Source: Dendrolimus kikuchii
Taxonomy: Eukaryota; Arthropoda; Insecta; Lepidoptera; Lasiocampidae
Reading direction: 5' to 3'
Assembly: GCA_019925095.2 (NCBI GenBank)
Contig: CM034392.1
Span: 14,217,887-14,281,886 of the forward strand
Length of the DNA: 64,000 nucleotides
Positions 42,180-53,534 of the stretch are shown one piece after another. Position numbers and translations under genes: made by a program. The notes under the pieces are model-generated. The model saw nothing but the letters and a program-made list of their open reading frames with translations, made no database searches and was not told the DNA's origin. How positions within the stretch are numbered: the stretch's first letter is position 1; each line of letters opens with the position of its first letter.

Positions 42180-44024
42180 ATGGACGGCGTGGAGCCCTCC
42201 CCATCGTTGCTAGAGGGTTTGCTGTCGTTTTTACGACAGCAATTCCCTCAAGCTCTCGACCAATTTTTGAGGACTCCGGAGTCCCAATCAATGGTGCCCG
42301 TTATTTCGGAACTTAATTCCGAGAAACCTGTGTCCCGCGAGTCACACGTGCAAAGGGCCCCCGCGCAGGCCCCCCTCCCCGCACCCGCATCTGCCGCGAC
42401 CATCGCACCTGCCGCGACTAGCGCACGCCCCGCAACCCCCGCCGCCGCGCTTACCGCGGTCCACCTGCACTCTGCCGTAGCGCCCGCGCCCCCCGCATCC
42501 ATACCCGCTGCGTTACCAGTGCGCCCGCCGCCCGCACCCCCGCTCAACGATGCCCATCGTGTGGCACCAAAGTCGCGCGCCTCGTTTTCTCGCGGTTCCG
42601 CATCGACAAAACCGCGTTCGAGCTCTGCGAGTTCGACGACATCGCGTTCACGTTCGCCCATCCATCGCGTAATCGATTCTCGTCGAGAAATCGATTTATC
42701 CTCTGAAGGTCCGCAAAACCTCAGGGATGCCCCTCTTCCACCGGCCGATGAAATTACTCCTATGGATGTCGCGCCTCCCGCGAACATCCCCTTAGACCGC
42801 GAAGACGATGACGGTTTTATAACCGTTAATCGTACTAAAAAACGTAAGACCCAGAGGGAGGTCCCCCCCAACCCCGCCCCAACAGCGGGCACAACACCGA
42901 CAGCGGCACCTTCCAGCCGCCCTGGGCCACCTTCACAACGCCCGCCGCCACCCCTGACCATCCGCGAGAAAGCCCATTGGCTTCAACTCGCTAAAGAACT
43001 GCCAGGTAAGGCAATCTCCATAAAGGAAGCCCGTGATACTCAACACGGCATCAAAGTTATGGTCACGTCTTCAAGTGACCACCGCGCCCTAACTACTTTA
43101 TTATGTGACCGTAAAATCGGTTACTACACTTACGCCCTGCCAGAAGAAAAACGCCTTCGGGCTGTAATCCGCGGACTTCCTCAGGAAATTGAAAGTTCCT
43201 ATATTCTAGAGGACCTTAAGTCCCAAGCCCTACCAGTGCACGAAGTGCACCGTATGCACAGAGGCGACGCCACAAAGTCCCCTCTAAACCTAGTATTGGT
43301 TGTCCTCGACCTCTCCCCAGAGGGGAAAAAGATCTTCGATCTTGAGAAGGTCTGTGGCCTCTCTGGCCTTCGTGTGGAACGTCCACACGAAAAACATACA
43401 CTGCGGCAGTGTCATCGCTGCCAACTTTATGGGCACTCTGCCCTACATTGTCAATCCCGTCCCAGGTGCGTCAAGTGCCTGGGCGACCACGGGACCTCGG
43501 AGTGCACTCGCACCCGGGACTCCCCGGAGCCACCGAGCTGCATCCTCTGCGGCCAAGCGGGTCACCCCGCTAACTACAGAGGCTGCCCTGCCGCCCCCCG
43601 ACCCAAACGTAAGGTCGGAAAGGGCAATGCCCAAAAAGGCACTAGAAAAGTGCCGAACAAACCCGCATTCGTGGCGGCCCCCCCCCCAGTGGTAAACCAC
43701 TGGACGGGTCTTCCCACGACGGAAGCGTTCCCTCCGCTAAGGACGCGTGCCCCAGTTATGGCCGGCCTACCCTCGGCCACCCCCGCCCCCGCCCTCGCCC
43801 CCATTTCTAAGGGACCTTCAGGGCCATCGGCCCACCACTCTATAGCGGAGGACTTAGCTTTGGCGACTAAATTCGCCAAGAACTTGCCCTTCGACCTGCA
43901 AGAGGTCCAACTCTTGGCTCGGAAACTGAGGCAAGTTTCAGAGTCAACACAACCCTCCCTCCGGGATCAACTCGTGATCGAAATGGATCACGCGTACCTC
44001 CTCCAAATACTTAGATCGTTGTAA
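42180..44024 (+). CDS. Jockey ORF1 (Gag-like RNA-binding protein), 614 aa
   Basis: ATG at 42180 (MDGVEPSPSLLEGLL) was chosen because no ATG lies upstream in frame. The N-terminal helical piece is followed by an Ala/Pro-rich low-complexity region (about residues 50-165). Serine/arginine-rich segments and a hydrophilic linker come next, and then a conserved RNA-binding-like domain (about 250-380, including LRAVIRGLPQEIESSYILED). Three CCHC knuckles follow: CHRCQLYGHSALHC, CVKCLGDHGTSEC and CILCGQAGHPANYRGC. This is the usual ORF1 plan of Jockey elements, whose protein coats the element RNA. The frame is intact. The high GC of the 5' half contrasts sharply with host sequence nearby. It ends 37 nt before ORF2. 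Confidence 0.9.
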   Translation: MDGVEPSPSLLEGLLSFLRQQFPQALDQFLRTPESQSMVPVISELNSEKPVSRESHVQRAPAQAPLPAPASAATIAPAATSARPATPAAALTAVHLHSAVAPAPPASIPAALPVRPPPAPPLNDAHRVAPKSRASFSRGSASTKPRSSSASSTTSRSRSPIHRVIDSRREIDLSSEGPQNLRDAPLPPADEITPMDVAPPANIPLDREDDDGFITVNRTKKRKTQREVPPNPAPTAGTTPTAAPSSRPGPPSQRPPPPLTIREKAHWLQLAKELPGKAISIKEARDTQHGIKVMVTSSSDHRALTTLLCDRKIGYYTYALPEEKRLRAVIRGLPQEIESSYILEDLKSQALPVHEVHRMHRGDATKSPLNLVLVVLDLSPEGKKIFDLEKVCGLSGLRVERPHEKHTLRQCHRCQLYGHSALHCQSRPRCVKCLGDHGTSECTRTRDSPEPPSCILCGQAGHPANYRGCPAAPRPKRKVGKGNAQKGTRKVPNKPAFVAAPPPVVNHWTGLPTTEAFPPLRTRAPVMAGLPSATPAPALAPISKGPSGPSAHHSIAEDLALATKFAKNLPFDLQEVQLLARKLRQVSESTQPSLRDQLVIEMDHAYLLQILRSL

Positions 44025-44061
44025 CTAAACAACCTAGTCAAATTATTGTTACCGGTAACAA

Positions 44062-46530
44062 ATGGCGCATGTAGGTAGAAATAAACCACGCTCATTGACT
44101 CTGGCGACTTATAACGCCAATGGCCTTCGAAACCAGCGCGACTTGGTCCATGACTTCCTGGTTACCAATCAAGTAGATATACTACTAGTACAGGAGACCT
44201 TCCTGAAACCGAGTAATAGAGATCCAAAGATCTCTAACTATCGGATCACTAGACATGACAGGGTAGGCCGTGGTGGCGGCACCCTGATCTATTTCAGAAG
44301 ATCCCTACACTGCATGCCTGTAGTCACCCCCCCACTAGACGGTATGGAGGTATCCGCCTGCAGACTAGCAATGACTGGCCACCAACCTCTAGTCATAGTT
44401 TCAGCATACCTCGCATGCCAAAAAACCCTTATTAAGAAAGACCTAGAAACCCTATTCAACTTAGGCCCGGCTGTTATTATAGCCGGAGATCTGAATTGCA
44501 AACACGAGCAGTGGAATTGCAATACCACTAACCCCAATGGCAGAGCCCTAATAAATATATCAGACAATCTTTTGTTTGATATACTAACTCCCATGACCCC
44601 CACAAGATACCCCCCCAACCGCGACTGGGGGACCCCAAACACTCTCGACCTAGCATTACTGAGGGGCGTAACCCTTCAGTTCCATTCGATCGAAACGATG
44701 GACGATATCGACTCGGACCATCGTCCGGTTATCCTCAGATTAGGACCACAGACAGACCAGACATCTGAAACTAGGACCTCTGTGGATTGGTTGAGACTTG
44801 AGACCCTCCTCAAGGCAACCAGCTCACAAGACCTGGACCGCATCCCGGACCACATCGTGTCCCGCCATGACACGGAGACGGCAATCGAGGCCCTCACCAG
44901 CCACCTTCAATCCGCAGTGCGGAACTCGTCCAGGCAGGTGCCAGTGGAGGATGACCGCCACTTATGCCTGCCGGACGAGGTGAGGGTACTGCTGAGGGAA
45001 AAGAGAGCCGCCTCCAGAGCTCACGACAGATATCCCACCGAGGATAACAGAGTCCGACTCCGCGAACTAGAGCGCGAGGTCAAACTACGTATCCGGGAAG
45101 TCAGGGAACAACGTTGGGACAGAACGTTGAGGGATATCGAGCCAACTCACCAGGCATACTGGAAGCTGGCTAGAGCTCTCAAATCAGACACCCTTACTGT
45201 CATACCCGCGCTAGAAAGAGCCGACAACACCGAGGCGTTCGATGACGAGGAGAAGGCCGAGTGCCTTGCTCAGAGTCTAGAGCTTCAATGCTCCCCCACT
45301 ACGCAAAACGTCGACCAGTCACACCTGACGGAGGTAGACTCCGAGGTCGAACGTAGATCCTCCTTACCAGCGGAAACCACACTCGACACGGTCACGGTCG
45401 AAGAAGTGCAAGATCTGATCAAGTCTCTCAAACCGCGAAAGGCCCCAGGGACCGATGGCATCAACAATCGCGTTTTAAAACTCCTACCCGCCCATCTAAT
45501 TATAATTCTAGTGAGCATCTTCAATGCCGCCATAACAAACTGCTCCTTTCCCGCGATCTGGAAGGAAGCAGATGTCATCGGTATTCACAAGCCGGGAAAA
45601 CCGGCTAATAAACCGTCTAGCTACCGTCCAATCAGCCTACTGAGCGCACTCAGCAAGCTTTACGAGAGGGTCATCCTCTCTCGACTTAGAGATTTTGCCT
45701 TCAGCAAACATCTAATACCCGATGAGCAATTTGGCTTCCGTGCCAGACACTCATGCGTCCAACAGGTGCACCGCATCACGGAGCACATATTATCTCACTT
45801 TGCCCATCGCCCCCGCCCTATAGGAACAGCCGCACTGTTTCTAGACGTAGCAAAAGCCTTCGACAAGGTCTGGCACAACGGCTTGATTTACAAGCTGTAC
45901 CAGTTCGGTATGCCAGACAGACTCGTGCTCATCTTGCGAGACTTCCTCCTAGGTCGTAGCTTCCGTTTTCGAGTGGAGGGAACGCGCTCGTCCCCTCACC
46001 CACTCACAGCCGGTGTACCACAGGGCTCGGCCCTGTCGCCACTACTCTTCACGCTGTACACCAGCGACATCCCAAAAACTCCAGATGTGGAGTTGGCCCT
46101 CTTTGCGGATGACACCGCACTCTATACATCAGATCAAAACCGACAAATGGCTTGCATCCGGCTGCAGACAGCTGTCACAGAACTAGGCGAATGGTTTCGC
46201 AAATGGAGGATAGAGGTAAACCCGGAGAAAAGCGCAGCAATGTTCTTTTCCCCGGGCACGCTTCGCTCCCCCAAACGCGCTAGCCTTCGCCTAAAAACCA
46301 TTTCGCTCTATGACCAACAAATCCCCTGGGCAAAGTACACCAAATATCTTGGTGTCACCCTAGATCGGAACTTGCGCTTCAACGAGCATATCACTATAGT
46401 CCGAAATAGAGCGCGATTTGTGATGGGTCGTTTAGCACCCATGATAGACAAACGAAGCAAAATGTCCCTCAGACACAAGCTTACTCTGTATAAAACATGC
46501 ATCCTCCCGATCATGACCCCCACAGGATAG
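44062..46530 (+). CDS. Jockey ORF2 (AP endonuclease + reverse transcriptase), truncated
   Basis: ATG at 44062. The endonuclease occupies about residues 10-230: LATYNANGLRNQ, LLVQETFLKP, IIAGDLNCKHEQWNC and SDHRPVI supply the expected catalytic residues. Reverse transcriptase occupies about 430-740: LKPRKAPGTDGINNRVLK, SYRPISLLSALSKLYERV, AALFLDVAKAFDKVWH, AGVPQGSALSPLLF and FADDTALY (Asp 683/684). The frame ends at KTCILPIMTPTG, just where the family continues with its C-terminal domain, so roughly the last hundred residues are missing. The rest is free of stops. The enzyme nicks target DNA and primes reverse transcription. This copy is probably not functional. Confidence 0.93.
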   Translation: MAHVGRNKPRSLTLATYNANGLRNQRDLVHDFLVTNQVDILLVQETFLKPSNRDPKISNYRITRHDRVGRGGGTLIYFRRSLHCMPVVTPPLDGMEVSACRLAMTGHQPLVIVSAYLACQKTLIKKDLETLFNLGPAVIIAGDLNCKHEQWNCNTTNPNGRALINISDNLLFDILTPMTPTRYPPNRDWGTPNTLDLALLRGVTLQFHSIETMDDIDSDHRPVILRLGPQTDQTSETRTSVDWLRLETLLKATSSQDLDRIPDHIVSRHDTETAIEALTSHLQSAVRNSSRQVPVEDDRHLCLPDEVRVLLREKRAASRAHDRYPTEDNRVRLRELEREVKLRIREVREQRWDRTLRDIEPTHQAYWKLARALKSDTLTVIPALERADNTEAFDDEEKAECLAQSLELQCSPTTQNVDQSHLTEVDSEVERRSSLPAETTLDTVTVEEVQDLIKSLKPRKAPGTDGINNRVLKLLPAHLIIILVSIFNAAITNCSFPAIWKEADVIGIHKPGKPANKPSSYRPISLLSALSKLYERVILSRLRDFAFSKHLIPDEQFGFRARHSCVQQVHRITEHILSHFAHRPRPIGTAALFLDVAKAFDKVWHNGLIYKLYQFGMPDRLVLILRDFLLGRSFRFRVEGTRSSPHPLTAGVPQGSALSPLLFTLYTSDIPKTPDVELALFADDTALYTSDQNRQMACIRLQTAVTELGEWFRKWRIEVNPEKSAAMFFSPGTLRSPKRASLRLKTISLYDQQIPWAKYTKYLGVTLDRNLRFNEHITIVRNRARFVMGRLAPMIDKRSKMSLRHKLTLYKTCILPIMTPTG

Positions 46531-46918
46531 ACTAGGCGTGTTGCTGGGAAGTTTCTTTCGCCGTTTCTTCTCTCCCAGCCATAACACGTTGCGAAACGGC
46601 AGTAAGATAGCGTAGGCCACCGCAAACCACCGATCCCGGCCCGCCGTGATCCTTCCCTTCGGGCTTTATATTACCCGTCGCCCGTTCTCAATTAGTATTT
46701 TGTGTCGCCCTATGGTGGGCATCATTAAATTCATTCCCCATTCATGGCAACAGTCCAGCCGAGGTAAAACTCCTTAGGGAGCTCCCTCGAGCAAGTTGCC
46801 CCCCGGGCTCGAGCGCCTTCGCTTCGCGAAGGCACTCGCCCCAAAGACCCCGGTAAAGTTGTAAGGTCTTCGGACCAACAACATAAAGTCAAGTCCAATA
46901 AAAAAAAACTGAACAGAT

Positions 46919-47300
46919 TTGAATTAAACTCGAGACAGCTAGCTTATCTACTGGGTCAACATTCAGTATACTTTTTATCCTGATAAATGACGTCGTTTCC
47001 GTGAGATAGAATATAGTAAATAATATTTCCGTTGGTGCCGCCGTCGCAATTCACCAACAAATACGTAGTCGTTATGGCAACGCGAACGAAATTTCACTGG
47101 CACATGCTAGTATATTATAAAATTTTCGTAATAAAGTAGTAGTAAAAGTTAGTACGATAGTGTAAAAATAGTTGGATCACTCGTTGTTTCGTTATTCTGT
47201 ACCAACTGTTGTTATTGGACAATAAACAGGTACGTTAAGTATTTATGATGTAAATATTTGTTATTTAGATTCTAAAGATCAAGAGGAATGTTACACCCAC
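46919..47300. other. Non-coding; presumed 3' part or intron of the symporter gene
   Basis: No convincing C-terminal symporter exon. The next exon after 47301 would have to start in phase 0. Confidence 0.45.
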
Positions 47301-47533
47301 CTCTCTTAAAGTATCGCCGGGTGACCTTACGATGACGATGACTGCGTACACTGGAATGCAGAGTAGTGAGAGTGAGGCGATGATCCAGCCTAGCGCCTGC
47401 GCCCAAGCTGGGTATTGGTAGTGTCGGTAACTTGGTGGTGTGTAGTCTACTAGACTAGCCACCCACAGCGCCAGTAGAAGCGCAGGGCAAGCTATCAACC
47501 AACAGAATCTGAAGTACAACGAGGGATGTCGTC
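47301..47533 (-). CDS. SLC6 exon, TM11-12
   Basis: Acceptor TTTTTTCCAG, donor GAGAG|GTGGGT. It encodes [20 protein letters not shown] to [14 protein letters not shown] and SPGDTLRE. The frame runs open past the donor, but VGVTFLLIFRI beyond it is intron. Confidence 0.9.
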
Positions 47534-50500
47534 CTGGAAAAAATATGGAATACTCTTATTTGGACGCCAAGACTCACTTTGGGTCGCTGAGCCAACGGAG
47601 TTAGTTAGTTAGTTACTCTTATTTGGAATTTTGCAAATAATACAGTCATCAAGATAACGTTTCAGGCTGCGTTAAAGTTTATTGATTGCAAAGATTAGTC
47701 ATACTATATTGTCATAAATGGAATTTGTTCAATGTAGTTTTCAATTGGTGATAATTAATACAATCACAACGGATATCCGCGCTCAGGGAACTGTATCCTA
47801 ATGAGTAACATTATTCTAAGTTGAGTACGTCGATGGTATGTCATGTTACTAATAAAAAAATTAAAGTACGAAATTATAATAGTAATCAATTTATATTATG
47901 TATAAGCTTAAACGTCTACAACTGGATCTCTCCGTTTTAGGCAAACCTACGATATATTTGTTGGGCTTGTTCAAGGCAGATTCGCAGGTTTCACACATTG
48001 CTAATTCTGACGGTCGGGTTGATCATTATATTTTTTTCAAGTCAGCATATGGTAACTAATATCGTCGACGTTAGTGCAAGACCTTGTAACTACATTTTTT
48101 TAATAATTTTTTCGTCTAAATTCTTAAATAATTATACATGTTAATAATTTGACGAAAAAAATAATATTACCAAACCAGTGTTCTCCGTCGTTTATATAGT
48201 CTATTCCAGTTGTATTTTTTATATAGCTTCAATGTACAGACATGGCACACACAATGTACAGATATGTTTATAAAATTTAAATTACCTGTCATCTGTTTTA
48301 TATTTTTTGATAATCTTCTCACACCATAGAACCAGGCTATGGCAACCACTTCAAAAAATGCTAGATAAGTAATACTAAGGGAAGCAGCATAATAGTCCAT
48401 TAATTGGAATACATATATGCCACTCTGTATGATATGTGGCAGCCCGAAAACAAGAGACACAGCACAAACGCACAGCACAAGTAGTTCGTGATATACTAGT
48501 CTTTTGCGAATGAAGTCAGGGAAACCATCTTGTATCGATGTAACGACGACTTCCACTATTGCAAACTGAAAGAAAACAAATTATGAATCAATTAACGTTC
48601 TTATGCTTAGAAAGCTGCTATTGAACATTTTAAAGGATTTTTTATATGAAGCTGGCAAACAGGCCGAAGGCCCACGTACTGGAAAGTTACTAACGTCGTC
48701 GGTAAGCGATAAAGATAATGGGATAGAAGAGTCAGGAAGAATGGGATGTGGAATAGATAGGGGAAAGGTGAAGCCGGCCATCGGAACTCTCACTAATCCT
48801 ACGAAAACGATTAGCTCAAGTCTAACCGTTTCATGAGTCATCATGAGTCCAGCATGGCTCTACATGGCACTATCCTTTGCTTGTTCAATTATTATGGTAA
48901 ATTGAAGTTTTTAACCAACTATTTATCCTGTTATTTGTACAGACTAGATATATTATTGTTTGTTGGAAAATTATTAACATTCTATAGTCCTTCTTGACTA
49001 CCCTCCTATAATATTACCTAAAAAACAATTTGAAACTTAAATATTATGAGAAATAGATGACTCCTCAAAATCGGGTTAATACGCGAATTGCGGATTTTTT
49101 AAACCGTAGGTATATCGATAACTTGATAGCACTCCAGAACCTTATCTGATATAGGTAATAAATGTTAAATGTTGTGTAAATGTTTAATTTATACTCCTTG
49201 TAAAAATTATCTATCTTTAAAAAATAATGTAAAGAAATAGAGCAAATCAAGCGGCTTTGGTAACGTACATCGTATACTTATTCTGCGAAAAATATTTATT
49301 TCAGGATTAAAAAGTGTTCTATGTAACTATTATAATCAGTCCTTATATCGAAAGTAGCTACATGCATATGTAGCTCTCTGGAATTGGAGATACTGGATGG
49401 ACTGGAAATATAGGAATTACTGGAATGCAGATGTATCGAGTTCGATGACGGGATCGGGATCAGAAATTCGTAAAAGTGAACTCCGTAATTTACTTTGGTC
49501 TGGGTATAATTTTTTATTTTTTATTTCATCAGTTCAGCAGACAGGCAGACGGCTCATCTGCTGGAATGCGGTTATCATTGCCTATAGACATTTGAAACAC
49601 CAAAGGTGCTAGATGCGCTGCTGCTCTCTAACTCTCTAAAGGGACACTGGAGCCTGGCCAGTATTGCCGGAACAAAACTCAAGGTTGTTATGGCGCCATA
49701 CTCTAGACCAGGGGTGGTAGCCATCCAGACGGGCAAATACCCTATCACCTGGCTGTGGGTTTTTTTGTCGCCTTTTACGACAGGCCGTCTGGCCGCAGGA
49801 AATTGTAGGTATTCCGTCTGGCCGCAGGAAATTGTAGGTATTCTTCGTTCCTGCATGGATGAATGGGATCGGTCCTAAAATAATCCGATGTACATAACCC
49901 ATAACACAAAGTTACCTCTCTTTACTTGAAGTTATACAATGTCTATGTATGTATTGTTATGCCTAATAATAGTGTCCTATTAGGCAATCCGAGAATATTA
50001 TTTCATTTAGAATGAAGTATTACGTCCTAATGTCATTATATCACAGTCGTATAAAAAATTACGATGATTAATTTCGCAAGGCCTTGAAGAGAGTACAAAC
50101 AAACACCTATATATAATGAAAATCATTTTGAGTTTTATATTTTAGTAAGGATTACTATAATGCGGCTGAGTAAATAATGAAAGATTAAATTTACCTGGCT
50201 GTTAAGTCCCAAACATAAGAACATAAAGAAGAATAAAACTGCCCATAATTGTGACGCAGGCATTTTTGCTATAGCCTGAGGATAAACAACAAACAGCAAA
50301 CCAGGACCTGAAAGTGAATATAAATTTCTGATGAATATAATTTGTATAAATATCTTTACCTAAGAAATCACAACGATATCTTATATATAAAAAAAATGTC
50401 GTAATTTTGTGATCCGATACATAGAATTAAAATCCTTATGATCTCACTCTGATATATGAGTTTGGGTATTAGGTACAGCTGAATTTTCTTGGTAAATATA

Positions 50501-53500
50501 AAGCGAAGGGTATGAAACTTAGCACACACAATGTGTCCAATTTGATAATGAAATTAAACATACGATGAGACTACATTTTGTACGAAACATAAAACATTTT
50601 GCCAGCTTTTATAAAGATAGCAGTGATTGCGGCCGCCAATCAGTACCTACTTAAATTTCATAAAAAACGTTTTTGTTTAAATTGAAAGTTGAACCAAAAA
50701 CGGCTTAATGTGCAATTCAGACTCGCATACGGTCTCTTGTTTTAGGCCGTGTTATAAAAATAGGTATTATGTCAATTGAAAGAACTTTTTTGTTTTTAAA
50801 ATTATGATCATTTCTTGTAAACTATGCGAATTTATATCTATATCCCACGGAAACTAATTTGCAGGTAAAACTATTTTATTAATAAATAATATTATGTACA
50901 AACATTTTATGTACAAATTGCAATATTTTAATTAACGTATTAGATTTGTGTTCTTTCGACATGACCGGAACTACTGAAAGTCACGACTGAAATCGAATTG
51001 AAGTCATTATATTTCACTAAAATGGCTCATAAAAGTTAAAATTAACCGGATCACAGTAATTTAAATTTTAAACAAAATAAACAAGTATTTGGTACACTAT
51101 GGGCTCGTTTCTCTTGTAGCACACAACGCTCAAAATGCTCCTTCAGCCGTTACGGTCGCCGCGAAAACGTCACTAATGACGTCATAATTTTCGATCATGC
51201 AACGCTCACCATGACCCATGTCAAACGGTGGGTTGAAGTGGGCGTTGACTATAGAGCATTAATTCTCTCTATCGATACGAATGACATTTGTATATTTTGT
51301 CATTAATGACATTTAACGCTCCATAATCCGTTCCACTTGAGTTTCTGATTTTAACGCCCGCCAACAAGTGGAACGCGAAAAATCACGGTCGTGAATATGT
51401 TCGCTGTGCGCCAAGAGAAACGTAGCCTATAAAGATACTTACTGTCAGCAATCACGTCTTTCACTGAAGTGTTTTGCTCAAAGGCAATATTCCCAATAGT
51501 GGCAAAAGTGAATATACCAACTATGAGGCTCGTTATTGCATTGACTAATGTTACAGCAACAGTGTCATGAAGAAAATTGTTATCAAATCTGTTGTAAGAC
51601 GCAAACATTATCATCGAACCAAATGCTATGCCAATGGAATTGAATATTTGTGAGGCAGCGTTCACCCAAGGTCTTGATTGCTTTAAAAGTTCCCAGTCTG
51701 GTTTGAAGAAAAATCTCAATCCAACATCGGCACCTTCAAGCGTCAGTGACCGGCCGAGGAATACTATTATTAATAAAAATGGGAGGGTTGTTGTGATGTA
51801 TCGAACTTTAGCGGAGGATTTGATGCTCTTCCACAGGGCGAAGTAAACTAACACCCAAGCACAAACCAAGCAAGCAGCCAACTCCCAGCGCATGCCACCA
51901 GGAAATTCTATGCCCGCATTCATGTTCAGTACCTTTCTCCTGAAATTTACAAATCGCTATTTAAAAATAAATAACGCTATTCATTTTTATTCAAAATTTA
52001 CATAATTATTATCACGAAATTTATCAGATCAAACTTATCTTATTCAGAGAATCTAAATAGTGCTATGGTGCCAAAGTAAAGCATACATTCACTAGTTATT
52101 GGAAATGTTATTGTATTTATATTGAAACTTCGGTTATAAAATATTAAGATATGGTCGAAGTAGATTCTTATGAATAAATGTTTGTGCGTTATGATAAGTA
52201 ACAATTTAGTATGAAAATCGGCACTTAATCACCTTATATATTAATTGAAATACTAATGAGTGTGTATTGCAAAATAAAATATTAGATTTATAGCTATTGA
52301 TTTACCAAGCAGCCTAAATTTACGGTTATTTACATTGTGAATGAACTTACTCGAAAAATTGTTCGGTAGGGGTTTGAGATCCATTCGGTTTAGTGTGGTT
52401 GTGATTCGGGACCCAACACTGTGGCGTGTTCCACCTATTCGAGCAGCTCGCCCATGGCACTTCCGTCTTGAATGACGTAAAAAAGTAATATATGGCCCAT
52501 GCAATGATGACTGCATAATAAGTGGACATTAGAAAAGAGATCACTACACTTGCTACTCCGGCACCTGCAATTCATTAAGAATCTGTTTAATAAAGTTTTA
52601 AATAATGTATACAATAGCTTTGACGGCCTCAATGGTTGATTGGGCTAAGCCTTTTCAACACTATTACAACACAGAGGTTTCGGGTTCGATTCCTGGCACG
52701 GTAAATTTCGTGAAAACCAAGTTTCCGTTATTTACTATGGCCTGGGTCTCTGGGATCGGCCCCAGATATGAAACGTTGTATATTACCCAGAACATAACAT
52801 ACTAAGCTTGGAGATATATAATGTGTGTTTGTCTGCTGATATTTATTTGTTCCAAAAGAGAAAGAGTCCGTTTTCCAAGATAAAAACTATTCATTATATA
52901 CCGCAAGTATACATAAACTTACTAAAACTAAATTGGGTGATAAACGAACGCATGTAATAATCATGACCTTAGCGTTAAATGCCGGTTGCGTTCAGAGCGT
53001 TCGCTTCGGAACACCGGTCCACTTTTTTACATTTAGATTTCCACTTTACGCGATTTTCAGCGTATTAGACTATTTTAGACGTACTTTTTTTTTTACTAAG
53101 AAACGCGTCCAGACGGTATGACTCGCATCTGGCCCGCATGAAATATATTTTTACGTACTATATACATAATTATAGAATATACGTACTATTTGTTTGAATT
53201 TGCCTGTATTTTTCCAATTATCATGTTAATTAGTTGCATAAAAATAGTTACACATAATGTATGCCTTATCTGTGTCTTATTTGTATGTAATTCTCTCGTT
53301 TCTTTTTGTTTTATTTTTATTACAAAAGTCCAAAATCGCTTTTATCACATTTATATATTAGTATAAATTATCCAATTTATGGTAAAACGCTCTTCTCACC
53401 TTTAAAAAGCGGGCATATTTGTGAAAGGGCACCTATAGGGCCGTGAGCTGTATATTGTCCAATAGCTAGTTCCATAAATAGCATCGGGACACCACATACT

Positions 53501-53534
53501 ATCAAGATGATGAAGTATGGAATTAGGAATGCAC
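47301..53534 (-). CDS. SLC6 neurotransmitter:sodium symporter, six internal exons
   Basis: SLC6 proteins use the Na+/Cl- gradient to carry amines or amino acids across the plasma membrane with 12 membrane helices. Exons in transcript order: 53534-53400, 52564-52351, 51939-51443, 50307-50195, 48565-48286, 47533-47301. All five joins keep phase. Visible are the end of TM1b/TM2 ([26 protein letters not shown]), TM3 ([20 protein letters not shown]), the large outer loop with N-glycosylation sites NHT and NGS, TM4-TM7 ([45 protein letters not shown]), TM8 ([15 protein letters not shown]), TM9-10 ([14 protein letters not shown]) and TM11-12. Missing are TM1 with the first sodium-site residues and the C-terminus. 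The loop and TM sequences look nearest to the GABA/betaine/taurine-type branch, but the substrate cannot be told. Confidence 0.92.
48286..48565 (-). CDS. SLC6 exon, TM9-10
   Basis: Acceptor CTTTCAG, donor ACAG|GTAATT. It encodes [38 protein letters not shown] and [17 protein letters not shown]. Confidence 0.92.
48640..48845. repeat. Diverged retroposon-like repeat
   Basis: The opening GCTGGCAAACAGGCCGAAGG and CCCACGTACTGG resembles the GCAGACAGGCAGACGGCCCA block of the ~330-bp family, suggesting a distant relative. It lies in the symporter intron. Confidence 0.3.
49525..49865 (-). repeat. Copy 5 of the ~330-bp retroposon-like family with an internal tandem duplication
   Basis: Full-length-like. 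Near its far end a ~30-bp block (CCGTCTGGCCGCAGGAAATT, GTAGGTATT) is present twice in tandem at about 49785-49845. Confidence 0.7.
50195..50307 (-). CDS. SLC6 exon, TM8
   Basis: Acceptor CACTTTCAG, donor GCCAG|GTAAAT. It encodes [15 protein letters not shown] and [14 protein letters not shown]. The NSQF segment formed with the next exon belongs to the sodium-site region. Confidence 0.93.
51088..51430. repeat. MITE directly beside a splice donor
   Basis: The inverted ends GGGCTCGTTTCTCTTG (left) and, read backwards from the right, GGCTACGTTTCTCTTGG enclose ~340 bp. Inner palindromic bits (GTTCCACTTG..CAAGTGGAAC) are present. The right end is about 11-13 bp from the donor of the exon at 51443-51939. 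Confidence 0.6.
51443..51939 (-). CDS. SLC6 exon, TM4-TM7
   Basis: Acceptor AAATTTCAG, donor GACA|GTAAGT. The largest symporter exon (497 nt). It encodes [20 protein letters not shown], then helices 4-7 including [20 protein letters not shown] and [20 protein letters not shown]. The join to the previous exon restores FFE|RKVL. Confidence 0.94.
52351..52564 (-). CDS. SLC6 exon, TM3 and outer loop 2
   Basis: Acceptor GAATTGCAG, donor TTCGA|GTAAGT. It encodes [20 protein letters not shown], then the extracellular loop with [20 protein letters not shown] (the two cysteines are the expected disulphide pair) and two N-glycosylation sequons. Confidence 0.93.
52612..52805 (+). repeat. tRNA-derived SINE-like sequence
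   Basis: An A-box-like TGGTTGATTGGGC and a B-box GGTTCGATTCC are spaced as in a tRNA gene and followed by unrelated body sequence to about 52800. No acceptor-stem pairing, so it is not called a tRNA. Confidence 0.5.
53400..53534 (-). CDS. SLC6 exon, end of TM1 region to TM2
   Basis: Acceptor AATTTCAG, donor AAAG|GTGAGA. It encodes [20 protein letters not shown] and [20 protein letters not shown], a family signature. Confidence 0.95.

Larger units (their letters stand above)
42000..46907 (+). mobile_element. Jockey-clade non-LTR retrotransposon with TSD
   Basis: It is flanked by the 11-bp duplication ACTGAACAGAT (41989-41999 and 46908-46918) and ends in an A-rich tail. The 5' end begins CATTCGCC, GC-rich, so the 5' UTR with its internal promoter seems present. 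It contains ORF1 and ORF2. ORF2 ends early, so a 3' deletion is likely. Downstream of ORF2 is a UTR-like stretch with relatives at 62143-62235. It lies below the last visible symporter exon, antisense to that gene. Confidence 0.9.

Noticed and set aside
42248..42961. 237-codon minus-strand ORF
   Set aside because: Mirror frame of the Ala/Pro-rich part of Jockey ORF1. Gly/Ala-rich with no domain.
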